Shown here in pieces: positions 22,132 to 34,100 of a stretch of 35,040 nt of DNA (position 1 is the first letter of the stretch; each line of letters starts with the position of its first letter). The DNA comes from a virus. The notes beneath the pieces were generated by a model. That model did no database searches. It had not been told where the DNA came from and worked only from the letters and a program-made list of their open reading frames with translations. Position numbers and translations under genes: made by a program. The stretch covers positions 1 through 35,040 of IMG/VR virus record IMGVR_UViG_3300006737_000087. One strand, 5' to 3'.

Positions 22132-25100
22132 TCACTCCCCGCTATGGTCTCCTGTATTATAAGTTGCATCACCATCGCTACCCTTTGGATGTAGGGTCTG
22201 ACTGTGCCTCGGCTGTACAGTGAAATCGCCTTCTTCATCATCAGGAGACTTGCGACTTGCATCTGCTCTAAAGTGCTCAAGTGTGTTCTCAGACATGACT
22301 ACTCTTGCTACTGGAGATCGGATGTCAGTCTTGTCATATCCTGTTACATCGACACCCTCAATCTTAGGCCCCTGACTTGTAGGTACTGTTGTACTAGAAG
22401 TAGGTGTAATTGAGTAAACTGGCGCATATGGTGGGCTACTCGGAGTCCCTGTCAGTGCACCCGGAGCATCGCTTGTGAATAGGCCATATTTACCGCCACT
22501 TGTCGCTCTATAGAAGTTAGAGCCAACTTGGTCAGCACTAGTTTTCATTACAGGTGCTGGTCTAAAGAACTGAACATGTTTACTGTCTAATACCTGTACT
22601 GGGCGGTACAGGAATTCGATAGTGGAATCTGTAAAGTTAGTATTTTGAATGATTGGGTCGTGGTTAGCATCTTGGTACGGATTAGATGTAGAAGATACAC
22701 CAGTTTGACCCCAGCCTTTGACATCTAATACGCCTGAATACCTACTCCATTCCATGATGTAAGTTCCACCAAGCGGCCAATAAGCGTGAGCGTTGGAGAA
22801 TCTTGTAATTCCCGCAACCGGATTAGTACTGAAGTTTAGAGCGGTCAAATCGAAGTTACCTAAAGTACGACTTGCGCCTGTCATGGCCCCTCGTAAGTTT
22901 GTCCTCTGCCCTACTTCTCTGTCAGTGTGTAGGCTGGCTGCTTCAGTAGACATGATGACATATTCTCTGCTAACACCATCGTTTAGTTCAGCAATAGTGT
23001 CCACATCTAGTCCCATTCTCATATCATCTCTAGCAACTGGGTCAACTAGCCTTGTATCAGCGGTTACGGTCTCTACACCTTCACCTACAGAAGCACTAGG
23101 TTTGAGCAAACCATCTTCGTCTGCCAAGTCTAACCTAGCGCTTATTCCTCTCTCTATTTCACCCGACTGTAAAGTTAAGTTACTAGGCCTCACTAGTCCT
23201 TGACCAAAGGCTGGCTCTGCTGTGCTATGAGACAGCACTAACCCAGTAGCATCGTGCGTTTCGCTGACATCCATGAGCATGCTTTCGTTAAACACAGTAG
23301 GCCAGCGCACTCCTCTGCCATCACCTCTGTCTCCGACTCTAAGTGCACTAGCAGGGTTAAACCAATCAGCCACGCCCATGTTGCTAGCGTCATTGTTAGC
23401 GGTATTAGCGTTGCCACTGTAACGGTCATTGCCATCTCCACCAAACAAAGCACCGGCAGCAGGCCTATGAGCAACATTAGTGTCCGCATATGCATCTTCA
23501 GGATCCCAAGAAGGTCTAATTCCAAACCCTCTAACTGGGAACCTGCGTACATCTTCTCCACGAGTATTGCCCCACCAATCTACCATGTAATATCTGTGCG
23601 CATCGGCTAATTCGGATATACCCTTACCAGCATTATCGCCCGGATATTCTCTTCTAACTGTAGATGCGTTCCTAATTGTCCTTACTGCACAGCCGAATGG
23701 CTCTGACATTCTACGACCATCACTGTATCGCACTTGACGACCAATTTGGTCTTGGTTTAGAAGTGCACTAACCTGAGTCAGTCTTTCTAAAATACCAATG
23801 TAAGTATCACTTATTGATGAATCACTTATCGTCCCTGTGTCTGTCCCTACATAGTCCCAGCCACCGGCTTTATCATCTTGCTGTACAAGAGGACCATTGT
23901 AATAACCAAGCAAAGCATTAGCGTTGGCAACTTCTAACCAACCTCTAACATAGTTAGCCCAGCGTGGCCTATTGTAAGCCTGCCTTAATCCAAATCTAAA
24001 CCCAAAGCAATTGTTGCGAGCATAAGCAGAAGCAGATGTCAATTGTGCGTATGTCCTAGTCCTAACTCCAGTATTGTCATCAAACCCACCACAATCCATT
24101 CCATGAGTTTCACCACCCCATCCAATCAGTGCATCTCCGTAGGCTTCTAGGCGACTTATTGCCCCGCCTCCATGAGAGCCTCCGGGCCAAAAGCCTGCAA
24201 AGTTATACTTCTCTGAACTATCTGTACCACCTTGGTGAGACAAGTTGCCATCACTATCGATCTGTGCCGCTGTGTAAATTGTACCGTCTGCTGATAGGCC
24301 AGCACTGCCCGGTGGACTCAGCCATTTCATCGCTAGTCCAAATGGCCCCTTGCTTGCAACATAATTGAAATCATGATAATGTATAGTCTCAAAGTGCTCA
24401 GGTATATGGTTGTAAGGTTTCTTATCAACAGGCGTATCTGCTACTCCAGTCTTGTCATAGAAGTTGCGAGTTCCACCTGTAGCGGTGTCGCTGTACCAAG
24501 TAAACGGTCTACCTAGATTAGGGTGCCACATACATAGGTAAGCGTCGGGTAGATGTAGTGAATTTGTGTCAGCAGTTCCGTTTGCTATAGATGTGTAGAT
24601 GCTTTCTTCTCCTACCTTCCTCCTTTGAGGTAGTAGTCTTGTCATTATACTACTCTTAGTATCTAAGAACACAGAATCAGATGCATATGTATCATAAGGT
24701 CTAGTTAATTTCAGCACTGTGTCAGCAGCAATGTTAGCCCAAAACTCTGCGCTACCACTTACGCTTGAAAATATAGTAGATACCCCTAATGTAGCATGAG
24801 CAAGTGTCCCAGTCCTATTACCATAGGTTGCAGTATAGCGTTTACCGCTTTTAGTGTACTCTAACTTTTCCCCGTAATATGGGGCTACAGGGAATAAGTC
24901 GTTATTATCGACTGTGATTGTAGAGCCGCTGCTATCAGTTGCAAGTACAACACAGGTAGGGTTTAGACTTCTATTGCGCCTGTGCGCCTCATAAATATCC
25001 ATAAAGGAAGTAGGGTAGCCAGCGATAGTCAATTGGGCACCTACGCAGCCGTAAGACATTCTACAGAATTCGTAATAATTGTCAGGCTTGTGCCACTCTA

Positions 25101-28100
25101 AATGTCTAAACTTCTGAGCAGCAGAATCCCCAGCACCATCTTTGTGCAATATCCCCCACCAAGGTATTGTGACTGTATATCCCGGCGTTGCACTAGAGAA
25201 CATACCCGGCTTGTAAGGTAGACTTCTACGACTCAGTGAAGGAGAACTAGACTCTTGTACACCAAGTGGGTTATAGAGGCCGAGTGCAGGCATGTTGGCG
25301 AAGTGGCTACCGGAATCAGGCTCAATATCAAGAATGACCTCATTGATAATTATTTCACAACCCCTAACATCAGCCATTATAGCCTCTGCTAATATGAGTG
25401 TATGTGCACCATTTGTACTGATGTCTTGCTCGATAGCAATGACAGTGTTGACCTGTTGCCCAGTCAACTCCACTACTTTGTCTCCACTTTCAGATGGCGC
25501 TTTGTTTTCAGTACCGTGGTTAAGATGGAAACCTTTGATTTGTTGTGCAAATACATTCGGTTGTATTACAATTTGGTATGCGCCCACTTCCATTGGATCG
25601 GGGAAGTGATTGTTGAGAGTATATGTTCCAGCAGCCTCTAGTACCAACTCGTGACCACCGGCTGCATTCTTACTACCTGCATCACCAACGGATGCAGCGA
25701 CACCATATCCTTCGTACTTGATTTTAGTTTCAGTCAATAGAGTGAAACCTCCACCGTGGATGTCAGAAGGAGCGAATGCAGCAGTTGGGCCGGAGAAGTA
25801 AATGTAAGGGTCTCGACCCGGCTCATGCGTAGTCGAAGTAGCGGTTGTGCTCGTTCTAGTCCCTTCATTAGTACCAATCAGACTATTGATAGCAGGTGCA
25901 TTGTTAGAAGTTCTACAACTTTGGTTTAACTCGTACAGGCGCTGATATGCTGGATGAGCATAATGGCCCGGCATCAATGCCATTGTTGGGTTAACATAGT
26001 GGTGACCCATACGAGGTATAGGCATAGGTGTCATCTTAGGGCTTGAAGTCCCTGCAAGATGTATGTAAGGAATCGATGGGTTTGTGAAACTACCGCTACT
26101 TGCAGGCAGTTTGTCATATATTTCAAACCAATCTGTAATCTTCATATCAGGGCTAGCACCACTATATTCACTGTGGTCACGCAACCTTCTCGATGCGTAT
26201 ATACGAGTACTACCTGCTGGCATGTAATAACTAGGTGTTATGTTGACTTGGTGGAAAGAATTTTCTTGTATAAATGTTTCAAAATCAGGACCGTACACTA
26301 CACCTGTAAACTTTTTGGCACTGCTACTGTTATCTATACCCGTGTATGAAACAATTACTCCTTTACCAGTTTCTTGATTGTATAGTCTCAAAAAGTATCT
26401 ACCCCCACTAAGTTCACTAGGGTCCGTATAGACAGAAGAACTTATGTCTTCAGGTGATTGTGTTATCAAGTTGGTTCCATCTACACTAAGGTATGTTCGC
26501 TCTTGTGACTCACCATACCTGTAAGTCATACTTGTGCTCATCTTGGTTACATGGAAATAAAGGCTGCGATCGTGTGGCTCGTAAGCCGTGGTAAGTGGTT
26601 TATGACCAGTATAATCTTCCCAACCCTCTGATGTTGATGCCGGGAAACCTAATCGATGCCTGTGCTTAGTAGTTGAAACATCTGTTCTATCTTGACTTAG
26701 ATGCTCCCAACCATTATTTTCCCATGTAGGCCATAATCTAGGACCGGGACTTTGATTATCAAACAGGTTTCTGACAAAGCCACCCTCTTCTCCTTGAGCA
26801 GGGTGCTGCAAACCACCTGAACCAAATGTTTCATTCTGATACGCTTGTATTCTATCAAAGCCGGGCCTTATTATGATATTGCCCGGTATTTCATCAGGAT
26901 TAGGTAAACGGATTTTCATATTAGGTGAAATACCAGTACCTGCTAAGGCAGGTGCTAAACCTTCTATCTCCCTGTCACTTACATGTCTGAAGTCCATGAT
27001 GACAGTACCTAATGGCGAACCGCCTTCTAAGCGATGTTCCTGCCCAGTATCATCTACCACCATCATGCTTTGGAATTGCAATTCTTCATTTGGTATCATT
27101 AGTGCGTTTCTTATCTTCTTAGGGTGCTGTTCTGCCAACTGAGGGTGGGCTAATTCTTGAGCCTGTATAACTGGGAACATAGCAGAATTAGTAGATTCAA
27201 AACTAAATCTAACATTACCAAGTATTTTCTCGCCAACTAACTCATATCTCTCTTCCCCTACTTTTCGCTGAACCCAAGGTATAGCCCCAAGGCCTCTAGC
27301 ATTGGCCGCTGGCATAGTTAGGCTACCACCATCCATACGCTTCCAAACAACATGCTCTGCACTAAAGTTACGAGCAGCAGATCGCTTATCGTAATATCCA
27401 AACAAACCGGGATGAGGCATAGCAGTAGTAGCAGCGCCCGGATTAAGATAATCCAACAAACCACTATTACCAATACACTCTACACCGTAAGTTGCGAAAT
27501 CTTCGTGGAAGTTAGAACCTTTGACTATGCTTTCATCCCAATACAAATCACCAGTCGGATGCAAACATGAATTGAGTTGTACCATTTTGCCGGATGCTAT
27601 TGTAGCATGCCATTTGTTATCAGCGGGCACTGCATTTGTTGCAGGGTAATCACTTGCGTCAAATGGTCTTACGAAATCGCTGTGTACCTGTGCTTCTACA
27701 CGAGGACCAGCGTTAGCGTAAGCCACATATCTTGATTTATTGTGAACTTTATCAGTGTCCCACTGGGTTGTACCAGCATGTAATATGTTGCCGTTTTCTT
27801 TAGCCATCAACCAATCACCTGAACAGAGAATACCGTCCCTGTCGGCCTTTGCAATTAATGGTAATTCACTTTCATTAGTAATAGCAATCAAGTGCCTTGA
27901 TGATAAGCCATTTACACAGTAATCAGAGAATGTTGCAGTAGCAGTATCTCCTGTACCGACAGGCGCTGACGCTGCTAAGCAGGTCTCTGCTGCCCCGTAT
28001 GGATTGAAGCCAAGGAATGGGTGCCAAGCACCTAAGCCAGCGGGATAAACGCCTGAACCAACTTGAGTACCTGTATACGAATTCATGTAAGAATAGGCTT

Positions 28101-31100
28101 CTCCAGCCCATCCTACTGCACCAATAGGCTTAGTTCGATCTACTGCATCGATTAAACCGTTATAGTGTACTTGTGTCATGTGGTCACGATCAGTTACACC
28201 ACTGTCGTTATTATGACGATGAGTACCTGCCTTAGTCCAAACATATACTTTGAAACTGTTAGTTACAGCAACATGCCTATTATTTGTAGGGTCAATGACA
28301 TTTGAAGAGGCATCAAGGACTAGTTCTAACCTAGCATCATTTGAAGAGCCACCTTGTTGAATAACAACTACCTCGCCACTGTTATAACCTGAACCGGAAG
28401 CGGTTATTGTCGCACCTGTAACTTGACCTGAGCCATTTACACTTGTTATTTGTATAGTTAACCCAGTACCTGAACCACCAGTCGTAGCCAAACCGGATGC
28501 TGCAGAATAGCCACTAGTTCCACTAGTTCCTCCTTGGACTGTTACACTCTTTGGTGTGGTCGCAGCCGGACCTTTACCAAGTGTAAAGGTAGTATTAGGA
28601 GCACTAACAGAATAACCAACATAAGGTGCGTAACCGGAAGTTGTACCATCACTTACTCTTAACCAACCATAAGGTGGTAATGTCGTAGAAGTACTAGTTG
28701 CCACTAATGACGCAGCAGTTGCACTGGCTGGGTCGAGGCCGTTCTGAGCAGTGTAAGATGCTACGGCTAATTCTACCCAACCGTATCTGTCTTGCTTGTG
28801 AGCGTTCTGCATAGACGGTAAAAATGTACCACCTATTGCTTTGAGCGGGTCTTTACCGGGGAATGTGTTGATAGATGCACTGATAACTGCCCCTAACTCC
28901 TCTGCGTTCTGTACACGAGTAGCGTCTATCAGTACAACATTTTCGTCACTTACTTGGTCTTCAGGATCGCCATCAGTATCATATTTAGCCAAATATGCTT
29001 TAGCCAAAAGTCCACAAGGCCTGAATGCAGATACATTGTGTTTATTAGCGCTACCTGTGGCTAACCTACCATTCTCTACTGGGTGCTTTGGATTGATATT
29101 GACATGATTATCAAGGAAGTGCCCACCGGGATGATAGCCTCCATCCATGTGCCAAATTGCAAACGCCTTTTTACTTGCGGGATATGTTGCACTCTCTAAT
29201 GCACCACCAGCCAAGTTAGTAAATACATGGTTAAATGGATGTGCCGTAGGAGGCAGAGTTAAACTACCTATAGTAAAGTCAGAACCTTCGTAATAAAATG
29301 CTTTGTTGTACCCTTGCGCAAATGAATCACCACTACTAGTATGAGCAGCGACACTTGGGAATCCCTTTGTTGGTTCCCAATTCATATCGTAATTGAATGC
29401 ACTTAGTCTATTCTTTTGAAAGAAACTGGTCCTTGGTAAGTGAGCAGATGCAGCCAAAGTTCTATTGAAACCACTAACAAAATCGTCACCGTTGGTTAAT
29501 TGATTAGGTAAGAATGACGGGGAGGTACTTGTTGTATAAATTGGGACAGCGCTGTAGCCATTACCTGTAGTCACTATATTCGACCCTTGGGGTTCAAAGG
29601 TAGCACTGTTGTGAGGGAAGGCTTGGCCGGGACCAAACACCATGTAGATAGTTTGGTCAGCAGTGTTTCCAGCAGCGCTATACCTAGCGTGAGGATGACC
29701 AAATCGAAGTATAATTGGACTCGGTATGTTTGTTGATACTGTATTTGTACCATCTGTATATGTTGTACCAGTAGCGTGATTGTTTGCACCCTTAGCCATA
29801 TCGAAAGGTAAAATACCATCTTGGTTAAACATAGGCGGGTTATTTTTACCCCTGTGGTTATCCAAATAAGGTGTACCGGGGAACATAGCCAGCATTGCAT
29901 TCGTATCAAGAAGTGCGTAAGCGCCAGCAACTTCGCCTATGTTTTGTAGACCAGCAGATCCGGTTGGCCCACCTGCGTAAGGATGTGTATAGAAATCACC
30001 GTAATCGTTTTGAGTACCGTCGTTAACATCCATAACTACACCACTGAACCCACCACCGAAGTAAAGTGGCACCCAGTGGTCAGGGCTGTCTCTGCCTCCT
30101 CTAAAGTAGAGGAAAGGGCTGGACATCTTGCTTCCAGCCCTACGAATACCATCTGTTTTCATGCCATTCTTGACATCGCCATTGCGCATGAGGACTTCAT
30201 CATCACTGTCATGGCAGAAAGAAGCAAAGTTAGTACTAACACCTGTAGCCGCTCCGTAAGTAAGTTTGGTTTCAACTGCTGTTCCGGGCGTACTGGCAAC
30301 CTCTGCGTATTCTTCTGAACCCCACCAAATTGTAAACCGCTCGCCCCAAGCCTGTGCATGGTCTGAACCCGGTACACATATTGAATACAAGTAAGTGTTA
30401 CTTGCGGTTGTTATTAGAGTACCATCATCAGTGGTTTTCAAAATCATAGGGCTGTCTACCTTTGGTATAATGTGGTCGCCCGCTACGCCTGTGTAGTTAT
30501 CTCCACGAAGGTTTCTTTGCCATATCGATATATCAACAGGGTTATTCTGATTATCAACTAGAATGGGAGTAGCAGTGTTTGCATTAGTACCCTTGTAACG
30601 AGTAGTAATGTGTAAAAGAGTTTCAGGAATATAACCTACATCTAGGCGTACACCCGCATCTCTTTCAGCATCGCTTAATCCACCAGTGTGTTTACTTGAT
30701 ACTACAGCGTCACTACTTGCACCTTCGACCAATCCCCAATCCTTACTTCTTGAAACTTCAAACAACTTACTAAGAGGTACCTTGTTTTTACTACTGGCCT
30801 TAACTCGTATAGCAGTAGGGCTAACTCCCCATTCGCCTAATGTTTTACCATCAGGTGCAAACATACCTGTGCAATCGAAACTTGTTGCTGATATGCTGTC
30901 GTCACTAGGGTCAGGCATTGTCATAGCGAACTCAACTGCCGCTGCAATCACTTCGTCAGTGAGTACGCTTGTGAAGTTGATTCTTGGACTAATTAACATA
31001 CCTTCGTTAGTAGTTAGTGCACGACCACCTGTGCAACCATAGAAGTAGTGCTTGTTAGATGCACCAGTATCACCATCGTGGTCGTAATGAGATCGGCTGG

Positions 31101-34100
31101 TGTAATGAATAGTAATCCCTTGGTCACCACTAGTGCCTGCATCATCTGTCAATTGCAATACGCCCGACTCAGGGAATCCGAGATAACCTAGTACATCAGG
31201 GTGGGTTAGCGTGTCTCCTGTACTGTAAGGCGCAGTGAAAGTTACATCCATAGTTACTCCGGTATCAGTGGCCTTGTTACCAGTTACATGTATTCCTACA
31301 GCAGGTGAAGGGTAGTTATTCCAAAGGTTACCTTTGTATGGCTCAGCAGTACCTCCACTCTTTTCGCCACATACTTCACCTGTGCCAACCATATGCTTAC
31401 CAATTGTGAATCCACCTTGCGCTACATCTCTGTCATCAAAGTGAATAATGACTTCCTCATCAATTGTAGGGGGAGCCATTGTCAAATCGTTTGCAAACGA
31501 CTTACCATACTGCTTGTAAACCATTCTTACTGTATGGCTGTCACCACGATGATCGACTAACTTAATTCCATAGAGGTTACCATCACCTATGTTAGATGGC
31601 TTCATATCTGCTTCAGGGATGTAGCCTGTTTTATTGCTATCAGAATATGCTGTGCCGCCTAGCGTAGCAGTAGCAGCATTAGATGCATTACCATAAATTG
31701 CTTCAAATTTAGAGTCTCCATCTCTACCTATACCCCACTTACCAGCATTAGGTGCCCAGCCCGGTATTCCAGCCTGAGTCATGCCACCAAAGTTAATTCG
31801 TGCCTTTGCAGAGGTACCAGTCCTCAAACCATCGACTAATGTAGAAGATGGACTTTTTGTTTCAAACGACTCATCGATTACGGTGTTACTGTTTCTACCC
31901 GATGCGCTTTCTCTAAATGCATCTGTTTTCTGAGTAGAACTTGCAACGGTTTCAGGCCCAAGGCTTAGATTGTTTTCAAACGAATCTAGTGTTTCTTCAG
32001 GAGGCAAGAACTCTTTGAGAGTAGTGATTGGAGCAAATGGTCTACCAAATCGATTGATTGGCATAGGAGCAGGGTGCATGTTCTCCCCAGTCATTTCGTC
32101 AGGTTGACACCAATAGTTACGGAATCTTCCGCCATGACCAATAAGATACTGAGGACGATAAGGAGTCTGTGCACGACTACTATCTAACCAAGTACAGAAG
32201 TTACGACCTTCAGCACCCGGTACAGTAGAATGTATTACTATTGAATAGCCTGAATTTCCATCAGAGTCTTGCACAACTCTACCGAGGTGAGCACGAACAT
32301 ACCCCATGTGCGTACCTCTATCATGACTAGAGAAAGATTTCTCAACATCCCAAAACGGTGCAGGATCGTGAGTTGAGCCAGTACTAGCACCAAGATGAGG
32401 GTCATCTGATTCTTTTGTGTAAGTTCTGCCGTTCTTAGCACCGGCCTGATTGATTAAGCGGACAACTTCACGGGCGGCTGACTCTATGTTAGTAACACCA
32501 TCTCTAAGTGCTACTTCTCCAAAGTCCACGGTTAACCTTCTTACGAAGTCCATCTTTGTCCAGTGGTCTAAATGCCGTAGTCGGGTTTCTTCATGGCTTA
32601 TTAAATCAAGTGTATCGTTTCTAATTCCCTTCAGTGCAAGGAATGCAGGTATAGCACGAGTACCGTCAGGAGTATCAAAGAAAGTAGACGCTTCTCTTGA
32701 ATCCTTGTCGATTTGCTGATGAAGTAATAGCGAATCTGCAGAGTTGATTACTGCGTCATTGGTTCTAGGCATGCCGTTATTAGTGGTATAACTAGAACCT
32801 ACATCAGGAGAATGCGGCGACAAAATAGTACCAGTACTAGCATTCCATGTGCTTTTGTGCGAATAGGCCGCTTCCATAAACTGAGACTGTGCAGATACTG
32901 CAAGGTATTTGCTTTGGCTTGGGAAACCTGATGCTACATCTAGCGATGAGCCTGAATTTGCATCGCTATGCAGAATAGCGCCTGCTGTTGTAGTAGGGGC
33001 CGCACCTATCTTGATGGCATCTGCACTGCTTTGTACTTGCATCCACAAGTCTTGGAATGCAATAAACTCACGGTCATGCGCTACATCGTATAGCAACACA
33101 CGAGAATGTTCATCAGATGACTGGTACGGATCTAGATATGCAACAGTAGGTGCTAAAGTTGCTGATAAACCAAGGGCTTCGTAATTCAATTCAATAGTTT
33201 TGTTAACATGTTGCACGAAGTTTTTGGCAGTTTCAGTACAGGTATTACCTATCAAGAAGTTTTCCAAAGGTGTACTGCTTCTTGGGTTTGCATTCATCGC
33301 CCCTTCTCCACCATTAAACCCAGTCCAAACTTGACCTTCATTGAGCGTACCTCTACTCTTAGCGAATAAACCTTCTATTGAATGAGGGTTAGTGTAGTGC
33401 ATGTTCATCCAAACAGTGTCACCGTCACGCAAACCACCCGGAGCATAAGGGTTGGCCCAGTTCTTATTTAGGAAAACGCCTTCTTTTACTTCAGGGTAAA
33501 TTGTACTAGGGCTTGCATGCATATCAACAAGCGTTACCTCATCACCTGCTGACGGTGTGAAGCCGGAGTCTCTCTGCGATAGTGCGAATATAGTACCTGC
33601 TCTTGCTTCGTAGTGCGCATATGTAAGGGTACCACTTGCATTTCTCCAAGCCAGCCTGTAGCGATAACCAGCATACCCATTTACTCCTTCTCTGTTTTCA
33701 GGAAAAGCGCTTCCATCTTTTAAGTATAATATGTTTAGACCTGTATTCAAAGATTCTACTATTCCTTTAGCCCTGCCACTTTGGATTCTGTCAAGGTGAG
33801 GGTTAACACGAGGCCCTGCTCTGAACTCAACTGCGCTGACATACTGCTTCATACCATAGTCAACATTGCCACCTTGAGTCATCACATTGGAACGGTCATA
33901 ATAGAAAGATCGACGACCTTCATATCCAGCACTCTTGAGTAAGGGGTTGTCTGCAATAGAGGTGTAGTTCATATCTTGGTAGCCCGGACCCGGAGTGAGT
34001 TGTACGCCGACTGCAAACTCCTTGACAAAGTTCTTGCTCATTGCCCAGTTACCACCAGCAGTTGCTGCTGCGGCTGCTGTGATTGTGTTATTACCTTCAT

